From Paramecium sonneborni (taxonomy: Eukaryota; Ciliophora; Oligohymenophorea; Peniculida; Parameciidae): a stretch of 64,000 bases of DNA. The DNA lies in NCBI GenBank assembly GCA_905182985.1, contig CAJJDN010000017.1:319775-383774 (forward strand). The letters are read 5' to 3'. The position numbers were made by a program, and so were the translations under genes. The notes below the pieces were generated by a model. The model saw only the letters and a list, made by a program, of their open reading frames with translations. It searched no databases and had not been told where the DNA came from. This document shows positions 36,501-49,969 of the stretch, one piece after another (the first letter of the stretch is position 1; each line of letters begins with the position of its first letter).

Positions 36501-39500
36501 CAAAAAAAATAAATAAATTTAATTTTTATTAGTTATGAAATATTAAAATCCGGATTTAGAGGTAATTTTTAAGATGCAATTTCCCTATTTACTAAATTGA
36601 CTATATAATTTAAAGAAAAAAGTTATTTTCTCAATATTTTATCTTAGCATTATTCATCTATTATAAAGATTTTGTATCTAAATAGTTTTGAATATTTAAA
36701 TAAAAAGTTCGGATTGTAATTTTTATCTTATCAAATATTAAACATTACAATTTTGTTGTTAATAATTCAAGACTCAGATTCAGACTATGTGTATAACATA
36801 AAGTTTGTTCTTTTAGAAAAAATAATGAGGATTTTAAGTCCCACATTTTTACAAGATATATAAATCAAAGAGAGAGATTGTGAGTTGTAAACTAAGTTTG
36901 GGGTTTTGAATGTTATTAATGATAATATAAATAATGCTTTATGTTTATCTGATAATTAAGAGAAAGTTAAATAGACATAATAAGAGATGAAATAGAATCT
37001 ATAGAGTGAATAATAAATGTTTGAAGCTGAATAAGAAATTCATATTAGATAAGGAGAACTAAAAAATTATATCAAATAAAATATACTATTCTTTAATAAG
37101 TTTGAGGAAACTTTATTTAAATTTATAGATGGATAAATGATGCCTTGTTTATTAAAGTGTCTTTAAAAAGCAGTTTAAGAATAATTTAAATTATAACTCA
37201 AATTTGAAGATTGTGACATAAATCTTAAATAACCGGAAATTGATGATATGAAATTGATAATCACTATTCTGCATTACATATATAAATAATAGAATTTTGT
37301 GTAAGAGCATGATTATATTGTTATTGAGATGATGAAATTAATTTAGGAATTATTAAAATATGAGAATGAATAAACAATTTAGGCTGTTAATCATGTCTTG
37401 GCAATCTTAACTTTATTTATAACAGATGAATATTAATAGAAGTAACAAGATTAAAAGGTTTTCCATTAAATATTTGAAGCAGTAGTTTAAATTATGAAAG
37501 GTAAAATTTAGAATGAAATAACATCAAAAATTTGCATAGAAATTTTAGTTAGAGCCTTTTAGATAAATAATGAAAATGTACATAAGTTTGTTTATTAAAT
37601 GAATGGATTAGAGCCTCTTTTAAAAGTAAAAGGAAATTCTAGAAATTAAGTTTATAATTTAACAAAGTTAGTATTATCTATTGTTCATGATTCGACTATT
37701 GTAACAGCTTAAATTGAGGCAAAAATTAAAAAAATTTTATATGATTAACAGTATAATTTAGAAATTGATAGAAATAATCAGATATAATAATAACATAAGT
37801 AACATCTAATATAGTCCCCTTTTAAAGATTAATATCCTTTAAATTTTTTATCAATTCATTATAATATTAAGATTCCAAATGATATTAAACTTGCTAAAGA
37901 TAATGAAGCATTATTGGCTATGTAAACTTAAATGATATATAACGAATAAATTTAATTTGTTCTTAATTCCTTATTTGAAGATCAATCTAATTATTTTGTT
38001 TTGAAAAAAAATGTTCTTCTTTATACTTTAGATTGTGTACAACCTGCAAGTTTCTAAAAATACAAGGAACCCTCAAGTTGTAAAAGGAGTAATAAAATAC
38101 CTTCGTCTAAAAAAAGAAAGAGTGGTAATAAACTGTAATTATAATTAAATTTCAAACATACTTAAGAAACTTAAATTTTAATTAAGTTATTAATTTAACA
38201 GATGATTGTATCTTATTTTGAAAAAACTGAATTATATTAATTCTAATGGAAAACAATAAGCTAGGTTCTTTAAGTATTAATAAGAAGATATCCAATTTTA
38301 ATTCCTTAGTTGGTTAAAATAAATTGTAGCAAGTTTCTTAAACCATATCATAAGTAATTAGGTTTTGAATATTCAGAAGTAGAATTCCCTAGTAAAATAT
38401 CATTTATAACTTTGATAACTAAGTTTATGATTCCATAAGAGAAATTGCTTTTTGAATTATGTTTAGATAATTTAATATTGAATTAGATATCGAACAATTT
38501 TATTGCTCCATTTTCGAATGAAATCAGAAAGAAAATTATTAATGAGATCTATGAAGGAATAGAAAAGCGAATCAAAATTTTAGATTAAAATTTTTGTTAT
38601 CTATCACATGCATTAATATATTTAATATAAATAAAATCAGTGGCTTAGATTTGTTTTAAAAATGAAAATGAATAATAAAACTCTTGTAATTTTTTAAAAC
38701 TTTATATGGAGGGTATAAAAAGCTTTGATTTAAAAACGTTTTATAAATATGAAAATGAATTACCTCTTTTAAATGAATCACTAGGAATTTTATTAAATGT
38801 TGCAACTTATTTACTATTTTCTAAGCCATCTAAAATACCAATTATATCATAGAAATAAGAAGAATATGGAGTTCATTTTTAATTACAAGGTATGGTGGGA
38901 TAATTACTACCAGAAGATATAAATTATTAACTTACTCCAAATAAAGGTAAAATTTATTAGGATCTTAAAAAATATTTTAGAAAATAACCTTTTTTGCCAT
39001 TATAATTTAATGAAGAAATAAATTAGGATGTTAGATAAGATGAAATAGATTAGCAAATGTTATGGTCTCCATTTAGTCGAAGAAATACATTTCTAGATAT
39101 TGAATTTTTTGATAATATTGAAGAAAAAGAAGACTTAGAAATTGACTAAGAAGATGAAGACAATTATGATTAAATTAATGAGAGTCGATATGATTCAATT
39201 AAAAATTAATAATCAACAGGAGAATAATTAGAATAAATATATAGTTAGATTACAGGATAAAGTGGAAATAATTTATACGAAGATGAAAATACTTAAAATC
39301 AAAATTATAGTTGGACTGATGAAGATGATGAATAGTTAGAAGAGAGCTCAGATGAAGATTTAGAGGAAAGTAGTGATGATGATTATTGCAATACATCTAA
39401 TACTTAATCAGAATTATTATATCATTAGAATTTACATTATGCTCTTTAAAATTTAAATTAGCTAAACATTTTTACGTCAATGGAATAAAATAATATAATG

Positions 39501-42500
39501 TATAAAAAAATTTTAGATAGTACAAATCATATTCATTATTTTACAAAAAAAGAAGATTTGATTTTTATGAAAATGACATAATAAATAATCTTTTTATTAG
39601 AAGTATAATTTTCAAAATAATTCACTTAAATTTTGGATAAATTTCAGTATTCATTACCTTAAAATTATTAACCAATTGAGTTTGAACTTGTAAACTGGTG
39701 GACAGAACTAATTTAATAATCTATTATACATACTTTAACAGACTAAAAACATTAAAGATTGGGAGTAATAATGGAATAAGGCTTAAACGTAAGCATTGCT
39801 CATATTAATGTCTATGAAACAATCAGAGATCTTTCGAATCAACCAATTCAACATAGTATTAACTCACATGATTAAAGCATTAACTCGTCAAATTCTATTT
39901 CATAACAATAAAACACATCAACTTTTCAATCCTAAAATTTACAATATTTTCAAAGTGAGTAATAATTACAGCAAATATAATAACATTAATCATCCTCATT
40001 TTTTTAAACTGATTTTTCAGATAAAATGATAAAATCAGAAAATCTAAATTAATTTAATGAAGAACCTGGTAGTGATAAATAAATTTCTCAATATTTTGAT
40101 CAATCAAATATCAGACAATCCCCTGTCTAACAATAATTTAATTAATAAAATAATTTAAATTATTCCTAAATCTATCCAAAAAGTTACAACTTTTTAAATA
40201 GAGTAGGTAAGAAATTTGATGATCTCATTAAAAATGATATTGATCCTTCGGTTTTTGAAGATTTTAATGAAGATATGATGATGGAAATTATTTCAGTAAT
40301 ACCTCATTAAACATATACAATTGACCCTACATTTTTAGACTCTCTTCCAGTAGAAATCAGAAATTAGATTATTCAATAATATTTTCCCTCTTTAAACTAA
40401 TTACAATAATAATAAGTTTAAGAAGAAGATTTATCATAATCTGTAATTGAGAGAATTCAAAAAAACTAGGATACTAATATACCTATCTAAAATCCTCAAG
40501 AAAATGCCCTAAACTCTGAAAGTTGTCCTGGTCCAAATTCTTTAATTGCACCTCTCGTTCTTTAAGATCAATATAGACACAAAATTTAAGAGCAATTAAA
40601 ATAATTCAAAAAACCTCATGAAAAATTTTAAAAACTTTAAAATCTACTTCATAATTAAAGACTATTGATTTAAAAATTAGGAAATTTTGATGATGATTTT
40701 ACAAATTCATTGCTTAGTTTACTTTATGTAGAATCTCATGGTTTCAAAAATTTTCCAACCAATCTCTTTATTTCATTATGTAACAATTACATTGTGGAAA
40801 ATAAATTAATTGACACTTTATTTTTTATTTTAAAAACAAAAAATCTTAACGAATACGCATAATTTTTCCCACCAAAATTTTTGGTTCAAAGAAATGGACT
40901 CATAAGAGATTTTAGTAAAATTTATAATGTTGTTTCCTTGAAAGTTTTGTATTTATTTTCAAAATTATAAGGTTTCTCAATAAACTACTTTTTTTAATCC
41001 AAAAAATAAAATTAAGATAATGAGAATTCTAGAGAAGATGACTAAATTTGTCCATTATTTTAATTAATATAATTTTTACATGAGTTTAAAGGGGAACATT
41101 TGGAAATTCTCATTTAAGCAATTATGAATATTAGTACTAAGTAAAAATATTTTACTCAAGAAAATGCAAAACTTGACACTAAGTCAGTTGAATGCATTTG
41201 CAAATTTTTAATATCAAATACAAATAAAAATTGTAAGAATTTTTTAAATATTATTCAAAGTCTTTGCAACAATAAAGAAAATTTAATATCAATAGTTCAA
41301 TACTTACAAGAATACATAGAAAAATCTATTTAAGAAATAAATTGTTAATTTTAGAGACAATTTTAATATCATGAAATTTTTAATGGTGGTAAAACTCTAT
41401 TTAATGTATTTCAGTTTATATAAGAAATTAATTTAAAACTAGAAAAAAATATTAATTTATAATATATTAGATTAAATTTTAATCAATTATTGGAAAGTTC
41501 AGATTTAATAGAATTGTGGAAAAATATTATAAAATTACTATAATAAATTTCCACATAAGAGATAATAAAATTGATACCAAAAATATCTCCCTATTTAGAA
41601 TGTTTTTTTATTAACTACCAGATTGTAAATCCATAAAAAATAAAAAAATCAAATCAAAAAGAATCCATAAAAAAAATTGCAATTATGGAAGGATAAAACT
41701 AAGATATTCAAGAATAGCATCTGCTTGATAAATTATTTGAGGAAATATGTGAAAAAGGGAAAGAATTGTTAAATATGATGATAAAAGAAAGGCTTCAAGA
41801 ATGTAAAGAGAAGAGAAGAATAAAAATTGATAGTTTAGGAATTATAATATCTAAAAATCCAAGAATAGTAGATTTTGATAATAAACATAAGTATTTCAAA
41901 ATGAAATTGAAACAATTGAAGTCGTAAAATAAAAAACATCGTTTTGAGAATATTATAGTTAGATGTAGAAGAAAAGACATATTTATGGATTCTTATCATC
42001 GTATTAGTAAGTTAAAACCAGAAGAACTAAAAGGCAAATTAATTATAGAATTTAATGGAGAAGAAGGTATAGATCAAGGGGGAGTATCTAAAGAATGGTT
42101 TTTAATGCTTTCGAAAGAAATATTTAATCCTAATTATGCTTTATTCACTCCTTCTTTGAATGGCTAGAATTAACCTTGCAGTAATTCTAATATTAATCCT
42201 GATTACAAAAAATATTTTAAATTTATTGGAAGAATAGTTGCAAAAGCTCTTTATGATGAATAATTGCTTGAGACATATTTTACTCGCTCTTTTTATAAAC
42301 ATATTTTAGGTTAGAAGCTAACAATACATGATATGGAAGACATCGATTTAAATGAATATAAAAGTATGAAAAAGATTTTAGATGAAAATGTGACTGATTG
42401 GGGTATTTATTGGACATATACTGTTGATAATTTTGGTAAATTGGAAGAGAGAGAACTTGTTGAGGGAGGTAAATAAAAATAAGTGACAGAAGATAATAAA

Positions 42501-43088
42501 TTTGATTATGTTCAAACTTATTGTTATTAAAAAATGGCTAAGGGAATCAAAGATTAAATTGAAGCCTTTTTGAGTGGTTTTCATGAATTGATTCCTTAAA
42601 GTTTAATTAGCATGTTTGAATGGAAAGAAATGGAACTTATGTTGTGTGGATTACCAGATATAGACCGTATATAATAAATTTATTTTTTTAGTTGAAGATA
42701 TGAAGGAAAATATAGAATATCATGGATATAATAGTGATGATCAAGTAATTTAGTGGCTCTGGGAATTGTTAGAAAGTTTTGATCAAAGCAAGAGAGCAGC
42801 CTTTTTATAGTTTGTAACAGGTATTTTTAGATTTTATTCAAGGGACTTCGAAAGTACCACTTGGGGGATTTAAAGATTTAAAAGGTATTCATGGTTCTTA
42901 GAAGATTTAAATTCATAAAGAATATTACATAAAATATGAATTACCTACATCACATACTTGGTAAGTATTTTAATGACTTTATTAGTTTTAATTAATTAAT
43001 TTTACCATGCTATCCAACAAGGCAAGTATTAATAGAAAAATTAGAACTTGCAATCTTAGAAGGAAAAGAAAGTTTTGGTTTTGCTTGA
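33521..43088 (+). CDS. Giant HECT E3 ubiquitin ligase, HUWE1/TOM1 type
   Basis: 3,142 aa. The N-terminal third is an armadillo-like helical solenoid with SIAALHLSKSFLDAQ (DUF908/DUF913-like), then further helical solenoid, then a central acidic stretch (residues about 1,870-1,930, EEDEDNYD and SSDEDLEESSDDD). The C-terminal HECT domain has IIEFNGEEGIDQGGVSKEWF, KFIGRIVAKALYD and the catalytic site SHTCFNQLILP, with the active cysteine at about residue 3,109, and ends ESFGFA. Six introns: 33572-33594, 33825-33846, 34238-34259, 42667-42691, 42821-42842 (AAG end) and 42961-42985; the last splits the catalytic Cys codon. Removal gives exactly 3,143 codons. Members of this group ubiquitinate many nuclear and ribosome-related proteins; the local neighbours give no clue to its substrate. 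Confidence 0.9.
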
Positions 43089-43313
43089 TTTACCCTTGAT
43101 ATGCATATAGAAACTAATTTTATATAAATTAAAAAAGTTCCTTGTTTATAAAAATAATTTTTTTAAGTCAAGGATCGAATTAGAACTTAAAGAGTTCTCT
43201 GTTAAATTCCTAAAATATGGTACTAAAATAGTTAGATGTTTATTTTAGAGTATTAATTAAGAATTATAAGATAAATAAAATTGGTATAATTGTTGTGAAT
43301 AAAAATAATTTTT

Positions 43314-44362
43314 TCAACCAGCTTAGGGATGTTAATTTCTAGCTCCTTTATTTTAATAGACTCCAGTAAACTCTTATTTTCTTTGAGGTAGAGCACGAAC
43401 AGGTTGTTACTAAGGAGGAACTCTACTTTGTATTCCGGGTTATTAGATAGCAGAACGTGTTATTTATTACTATTGTTATGGTAAAGCCAATCGAGTAGGA
43501 TTATTATTGTAACTATTAGTATTATTTCCCAACATTATTGGGGATATATCATCTTTTTATTCTATTAAAAAAAATTACTTTTTCTAGGGTAATTGGGAGT
43601 GTCATAAGTGATTTGTTCTCTTGGGAATGGATGATTATTAATGTCTCTCATATTTGGTTAACCTTACAATGCTCTAAGACCACCTGATTGTGCATTTATT
43701 CCTAAGTTTCTACCCATTCCTAACCATTCATTTTCAAACTATTCAACTTAATTTTCATCCATATTCATATAATGGTTTGTTGTTGTAATTTAACCTGTTC
43801 TATCTCTCTCTCTTACATGCTTTCGACCTTTATCATTCATCATTCTCTCATGTCCAAATCTATCTATTCCATCACTATTTTTATATCCTTGTTATCTTTC
43901 ACTTATCTAACTTTAATTATTATAATATACAGTATGACCATTAACTCCTCTAGCAACAGCATTGTTATCAAAATATTTTTCTTAAATAACCCGTCCATCT
44001 GGCCCTTTTTTAGATGATTAGACATAACTAGATGAGTATACCTAAAATACTCCATCCTTTGAATGTTAGTTAACATCTCTTTAATTTAAACCTGCCATAT
44101 GTCTATGAATATTCGAGAATTCCATCATCTCATTTTCTAAATCATCAAAACCTCTAAAAACAGATCCAAATCCTAAATTAGCTAATTAGCTATCCATATG
44201 TTGCATCATCTTATTTGACATAGAATCAAATTCTTAGAACATATTAAATGGAGTCACTTACTAATTGTTCTAACGAGACTTCATTTATAAATCATATAAT
44301 ACATAATTTTAGATCTGATTTGATCTTGGAGGTTGGCTACTTCCTCTATATTGTTGTAACAT
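43314..44362 (-). CDS. Myeloid leukaemia factor (MLF) family protein
   Basis: A 340-aa protein. The MLF core is clear: VFQVYSSSYVQSSKKGPDGR, the basic GRKHVRERDRTGQI, then MNMDENQVEQFENEWLGMGR, corresponding to the conserved region ending in E-E-W of animal MLF1/2. The N-terminus is Met/Gln-rich (FNMFQEFDSMSNKMMQHM) and the C-terminus Q/P/R-rich. One intron of 26 nt (43553-43578, AAG end) yields 341 codons. MLF proteins shuttle between nucleus and cytoplasm and associate with chaperones or protein aggregates. The first 167 nt of the gene (44196-44362) are repeated at 45419-45585 through the assembly doubling; this copy is the complete one. Confidence 0.85.
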
Positions 44363-45417
44363 ATATCGTTAAGCAATTATAAATAAATAATATAATAAAA
44401 GATTTCTAGAAATAACTTTATTTATGAAACCAGAGCTAATCCCTACTGCAGATGATTCGATATTCATTATAAAGCTTTCTGATCAAAATCAATAGCTTCA
44501 AATCCTATTTAGGGATCTTTTTTTTGAGGAATCTGCTTCTTTTATTTAGAAGTAGTATATATTAAACAATAAAAAAATTTTGAAGATATTAAAGGAAAGT
44601 AACATTCAATCATAAGCTCTTTATTTAATAATCAATATAGATTTTATTTGATATCCAAAATTTAATTGTTAAATTAACTTTATTGCATCCCAAATTATAA
44701 AAAAGATTGGAAAATAATATAAATAAATGAGACTTAAAACTTTTCAATAACTAAAAAATTAGTCTCATCTATTAAGGTAGTAATTATGTGTTTTTTTTTA
44801 ATTTAAATAGGACCATTATTTATTATTGATTTGATCTTGAACTTCACTATTGAGATCATACAAATAAAATAATTATCAAATTGAAATCAAAGCCTTCTCT
44901 AAATTTTGTATTTTATTACATCTCATATCTTTTAAGCAGTTGGAATAATTCACATTTTAAAAAGTTAAATCAGTCTTTATAAATTCTCTTAACCCTTTAT
45001 TTAGACATAAATTTAGAAAAAACAAAGTTGAAAATTTTTAGAAATAATAAAATGATAATAGCTTTTGTATCAAATTTAACCTTTCTAATGTCTTTGGTTT
45101 TTTAATTAACTGTTCATTTATATATTTTTATATGTTCTATGATAAATAAGTTTTATATAACTATATGTTCAAATGATTATAATTACGCAAAATATACATA
45201 TAGTAATTGTTAAATTAAATTTGCAATATTAAATATAATTGAAAATAAAATAATTGTTGTTACTTTATCATTTTTTACCTAATTATTAAACTCTAATTTA
45301 TAACTAAACGATAAAAGTGTTATTTAGCTTCTTGATTTTTTAATTATATATATATTTAATTATTTAAAATAAGTATCAAATAGAGATGTTAGAAATATTG
45401 CTCAATTAATATAATAA
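44196..45417. repeat. First copy of a 1,222-nt direct repeat flanking an N
   Basis: Matches 45419-46640 at a constant offset of 1,223 wherever compared, ending at the N. It contains the 5' end of the MLF gene and its upstream spacer. As at 6463, an unmerged contig overlap is the simplest explanation. Confidence 0.9.
44464..44613 (-). CDS. Possible small protein (49 aa), weak
   Basis: A 50-codon frame, MIECYFPLI at the start and a C-terminal half (IPQKKDPQIGFEAIDFDQ) whose composition looks protein-like. The first half is hydrophobic and may be partly non-coding or contain an intron starting GTTTAATATA. It lies in the doubled segment, so the same frame occurs at 45687-45836. No family is recognised. 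Confidence 0.25.
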
Positions 45418-45418
45418 N
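45418..45418. other. Single-N assembly gap
   Basis: The second N of the window, again exactly between two copies of one segment, marking a contig join. Confidence 0.95.
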
Positions 45419-45585
45419 ATATGTTGCATCATCTTATTTGACATAGAATCAAATTCTTAGAACATATTAAATGGAGTCACTTACTAATTGTTCTAACGAG
45501 ACTTCATTTATAAATCATATAATACATAATTTTAGATCTGATTTGATCTTGGAGGTTGGCTACTTCCTCTATATTGTTGTAACAT
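45419..45585 (-). other. Duplicated 5' fragment of the MLF gene
   Basis: The first 167 coding bases of the MLF gene appear again here, truncated by the N. It is an assembly copy and not a separate gene. Confidence 0.85.
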
Positions 45586-46640
45586 ATATCGTTAAGCAAT
45601 TATAAATAAATAATATAATAAAAGATTTCTAGAAATAACTTTATTTATGAAACCAGAGCTAATCCCTACTGCAGATGATTCGATATTCATTATAAAGCTT
45701 TCTGATCAAAATCAATAGCTTCAAATCCTATTTAGGGATCTTTTTTTTGAGGAATCTGCTTCTTTTATTTAGAAGTAGTATATATTAAACAATAAAAAAA
45801 TTTTGAAGATATTAAAGGAAAGTAACATTCAATCATAAGCTCTTTATTTAATAATCAATATAGATTTTATTTGATATCCAAAATTTAATTGTTAAATTAA
45901 CTTTATTGCATCCCAAATTATAAAAAAGATTGGAAAATAATATAAATAAATGAGACTTAAAACTTTTCAATAACTAAAAAATTAGTCTCATCTATTAAGG
46001 TAGTAATTATGTGTTTTTTTTTAATTTAAATAGGACCATTATTTATTATTGATTTGATCTTGAACTTCACTATTGAGATCATACAAATAAAATAATTATC
46101 AAATTGAAATCAAAGCCTTCTCTAAATTTTGTATTTTATTACATCTCATATCTTTTAAGCAGTTGGAATAATTCACATTTTAAAAAGTTAAATCAGTCTT
46201 TATAAATTCTCTTAACCCTTTATTTAGACATAAATTTAGAAAAAACAAAGTTGAAAATTTTTAGAAATAATAAAATGATAATAGCTTTTGTATCAAATTT
46301 AACCTTTCTAATGTCTTTGGTTTTTTAATTAACTGTTCATTTATATATTTTTATATGTTCTATGATAAATAAGTTTTATATAACTATATGTTCAAATGAT
46401 TATAATTACGCAAAATATACATATAGTAATTGTTAAATTAAATTTGCAATATTAAATATAATTGAAAATAAAATAATTGTTGTTACTTTATCATTTTTTA
46501 CCTAATTATTAAACTCTAATTTATAACTAAACGATAAAAGTGTTATTTAGCTTCTTGATTTTTTAATTATATATATATTTAATTATTTAAAATAAGTATC
46601 AAATAGAGATGTTAGAAATATTGCTCAATTAATATAATAA
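45419..46640. repeat. Second copy of the 1,222-nt direct repeat
   Basis: Matches 44196-45417. This copy is continuous with the PP2A gene that follows. The true distance between MLF and PP2A start codons is therefore about 1.06 kb, not 2.3 kb. Beyond the partial MLF copy the segment is A/T-rich with no strong gene. Confidence 0.9.
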
Positions 46641-46649
46641 AAATATATA

Positions 46650-47719
46650 ATGAATCCTTCAAAATTGAGTAATTCAGAGTTAGGAAATTTCGATAAATAT
46701 ATAGAAGATCTATATAGTGGCAAATTATTAAGTGAAAATGATATAAGGCTATTATGTCAAAAAGTGTTTTTATTTGTATTATTGACAAGGCAAAAGAAAT
46801 TTTAGTTGAAGAACCAAACATCGTTTAAGTAAGAGCCCCATTAACTATATGCGGAGATGTGCATGGTTAATTTCACGACTTAATTGAATTGTTTAGCATT
46901 GGAGGTAGATTGCCAGTAATTTTAAGTATATTATGAAAGGACACAAATTATCTCTTTTTAGGAGATTATGTTGATCGAGGTTCTCAAAGCGTAGAAACTT
47001 TTAGTCTCATTCTTTGTCTTAAAGTTCGTTATAGAGATAGATTAACTATCTTAAGAGGTAATAATTTAATTAAATACAAAAGGCAATCATGAAAATAGAG
47101 AAATCAACAAAATATATGGGTTTTATGATGAATGTTAGCGTAAGTATGGAAATGAAATAGTTTGGAAACATTTTGCTGATCTTTTTGGATATCTTCCTTT
47201 AGTGGCTATAGTTGAAAATAGTGTAAATAAGAGATTTTAATGCTTAGTTGTTTTGCACTCATGGTGGGTTATCTCCAGCAGTTGAAACGGTTGATCAGAT
47301 AAAATTATTAAATAGAATTTAAGATATACCTCATGAAGGAGCAATTTGTGATTTATTATGGAGTGATCCTGAAGAAACTAAAACAGGATGGGGTGTTTCA
47401 CCAAGAGGAGCAGGATGGACATGGGGTTAAGATATAACAGATAAATTTCTACATAGGAATAAATTAAAAATGGTTGTTAGAGCTCATTAATTGGTGATGG
47501 AAGGATTTTAACAAGTACATTAAAAAAAAACAGTCACTATTTTCTCAGCTCCCAATTATTGCTATAGATGTGGCAATTAAGCTTGTATTTTAGAAGTTGA
47601 TGATCAACTTAAAATGAGCTTGTAATTATATTCAATTTTATTATAGTTCTCAATTTGAACCTGCACCTAGAGAAAATGAACCTTAAACTACACGCAGAGT
47701 ACCAGAGTACTTTCTATGA
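46650..47719 (+). CDS. PP2A-type serine/threonine phosphatase catalytic subunit
   Basis: A 314-aa metallophosphatase with every catalytic motif: [57 protein letters not shown] and [13 protein letters not shown]. The C-terminus RRVPEYFL corresponds to the TPDYFL tail of PP2A that is methylated and needed for regulatory-subunit choice. Five introns: 46764-46789 (GTG start, AAG end), 46916-46939 (AAG), 47058-47082 (AAG), 47223-47247 (TAG), 47622-47646 (TAG). Each join restores a family motif, and the total is 315 codons, close to the usual 309 aa. The start MNPSKLSN agrees with the family N-terminus. Confidence 0.92.
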
Positions 47720-48815
47720 TTTAAGAATTAAAATATATTTATTCTATATTTCACTTCTGGTTAACTTCTTTATTTCGTCATCATTATTATTGTTGATTTT
47801 GTTCCTCATAAATTTTATCCACTATTTTCTATTTTTTATCATTCTAATGAAATTTCTAACCATGTAGTTAAAATAAAAAATAAAAAATTGTTATTGTTTT
47901 GAAATACCTTAATTTTCCTTCTCAAATTTTTGTCTTATTCATTCATGTGAGTTTTTATATAAACTTAAATTTAAAATAGCTTAGAAAATTTTTAATAGAA
48001 ATATAAAAGTGAAATAATGTTCAAAGAATAATTTTTAAGAATTAAGTATATTTATAATAATAATTAAAATAAAATTTTTATTATTTTAAAATTTATACTT
48101 AAATTCAAAAAAATATTCTTCTTCCATTGTGCTAAATTGACTAAATTTATTTAATTATATTTTTAGATTTAAATTCTATTTATGTCTAGAGAATTTTTTT
48201 CAATCCATTCAAACTAAATATTTTGTCTAAGGATATTGCTAATCTCCATTTTCAAATTTATGGATTAATCACCCTCAAAACTATTCCTATCCCATTAATA
48301 TATGTTGTTAATATTTTTCAATATCTCTATGTGAATTTATTATAATTTATTTTCTTAAGAAAAATTACATAAAATATTTTGAAAGTTTGATGCTATTATC
48401 ATAACTATAGGTCTATCTACGACTTAAATTTCTCATGAAAATAGAGGCTTCTCAATATAGAGGTAACTCTACGATTAATTATAATTCATAATTTTTAAAT
48501 AATTAAGCTGAAGCATCTAAATTTTTTCAAGTTATTTTATTAAATAAGATTATTCTAGTTTTTTAGAGCAAGTTGCCTTAAAAACTGTTGTAAATTTTAA
48601 TTTTGAATAATTTAATACACACGATTAAGAAGCTATTTTCAAAAACATACTTTTCAATATAATTTTAGATTTTTAGCTTTTCTATCACTATTAATAATGT
48701 AAAAAGTTTTTTGAGTTAATGATTTTTCTATTTTATCCTATAATTTTAATATTTGATTATCATCACAATTAGATAATTATTTTTAAATAGAGTTTCTTAT
48801 TAAATAATATTATAA
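47720..48815. other. 1.1-kb A/T-rich spacer, no gene seen
   Basis: Lies between two rightward genes. Frames are short or composition-driven. The stretch is long for this compact genome and could contain a decayed gene, but I find no motif. Confidence 0.45.
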
Positions 48816-49562
48816 ATGGGTAATCAATGTTTGTCTTGCCTTAGAAATTTAGTTTTAGGATAAAATATTTAGAAAATGTCTGAATTACCTTAAATTGATA
48901 AGCATTAACAAGATGAAACCTATACAAAAGTGAATTATATAGATGAGTCTGAAAATTATCATGAATACTCAGAAGAGTAAATACTTGCTATTTCAGACAA
49001 TATATAAGAAACTATAGATTTATCAGTTGATATTTTCCTTTATAGACTCAAGACAACTAAAGAATTGGAAGAGCTTTATCATGACGATCAACTAATTATT
49101 CTTTTTAAGAGTTTTAAACTTGAGAGATACACTATAATATAAATCAAATATGAATTCAAAATATAGAAGACATCCATAAATGAATTTTTAAATTATACTT
49201 ATCTTACTCATATTGATTAATTTACAACTTTGCAGACAACCAATGAGTTCTCATTAATATATGCAAGTTTCAAGAAAATTTAATTTGTTGACTCTCGAGA
49301 ATATGTTTTCATAAAATATTAAAAGCAGATTTCTGCAAATAAACATATTCAAGTACTACGTTCCATAAATACAGATTAATTATAATAAACTACTAGAGGA
49401 ATTATTTACATAAGTGGTTTTCTTTTGGAAGAATTGCAAAATTAAGAAATAAGAGTATAAGCTTATGCTGAAGTAGATTTTAAAATCAAATTACCTCCAG
49501 GTATGATAAAGAAGGCATTATCAATTGAGCTTAAAAAGGCTCTTTAATAATTCATTTATTGA
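48816..49562 (+). CDS. START-like lipid-binding protein with N-terminal acylation signal
   Basis: An intronless 248-aa protein. It begins MGNQCLSCLRN: Gly-2 followed by cysteines fits N-myristoylation with palmitoylation, so attachment to a membrane is likely. Residues 60-245 show the alternating strand/helix pattern of START domains, ending with YAEVDFKIKLPPGMIKKALS, which resembles the VDxxGxLPxxLV...K motif of the last strand and helix. The domain call rests on that motif and the overall pattern, so it is moderate. The TGA at 49560 is 38 nt before the next start on the same strand. Confidence 0.6.
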
Positions 49563-49600
49563 AATTATATTTATATTTATTTTATTTCTGGTTTAGTGAT

Positions 49601-49891
49601 ATGCAATCTAAAGCAATCTATTAATTCGTTTAAAAATAACTTCAATAGTAAAAAAAAAAGTAAGAATAACCAAAAATTGAAGAGGAAAAAAAACCAGACA
49701 GAAGACCTCATAAATTGATGAGACCAATGAAAAATAAAATTGCTAAAAAGCCAAAATAAGTAGTAAAATAATAAAAGCAATAAATAAAAAAATTAAAACC
49801 AGTTAAAGCTATTCAGAATGAGATTGATCAGAGTTATGTTGTATATAAACCTAATGAAAAAATTATGAGCAGATTAAAACATTATTTATGA
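49601..49891 (+). CDS. Small lysine-rich protein (96 aa)
   Basis: 97 codons, MQSKAIYQFVQKQ at the start, then a strongly basic, Gln-rich body (KNKIAKKPKQVVKQQKQQ) and the C-terminus NEKIMSRLKHYL. The charge suggests nucleic-acid or ribosome binding, but no family is recognised. It follows the START-like gene by 38 nt with no GT donor that could link the two frames, so I call it a separate gene. Confidence 0.55.
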
Positions 49892-49969
49892 TATAAAATT
49901 TATATGTATTTTATTAATAAACTTCAATCATAATTATATTACTATAGAAAATATAAATAACTGATGAAT

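Noticed and set aside
47655..47867. Rightward frame overlapping the end of the PP2A gene
   Set aside because: It is an out-of-frame reading over the true PP2A C-terminus (RRVPEYFL) and its 3' flank.
49562..49600. START-like gene and the following basic gene as one spliced gene
   Set aside because: There is no GT donor before the TGA at 49560 that could join the frames.
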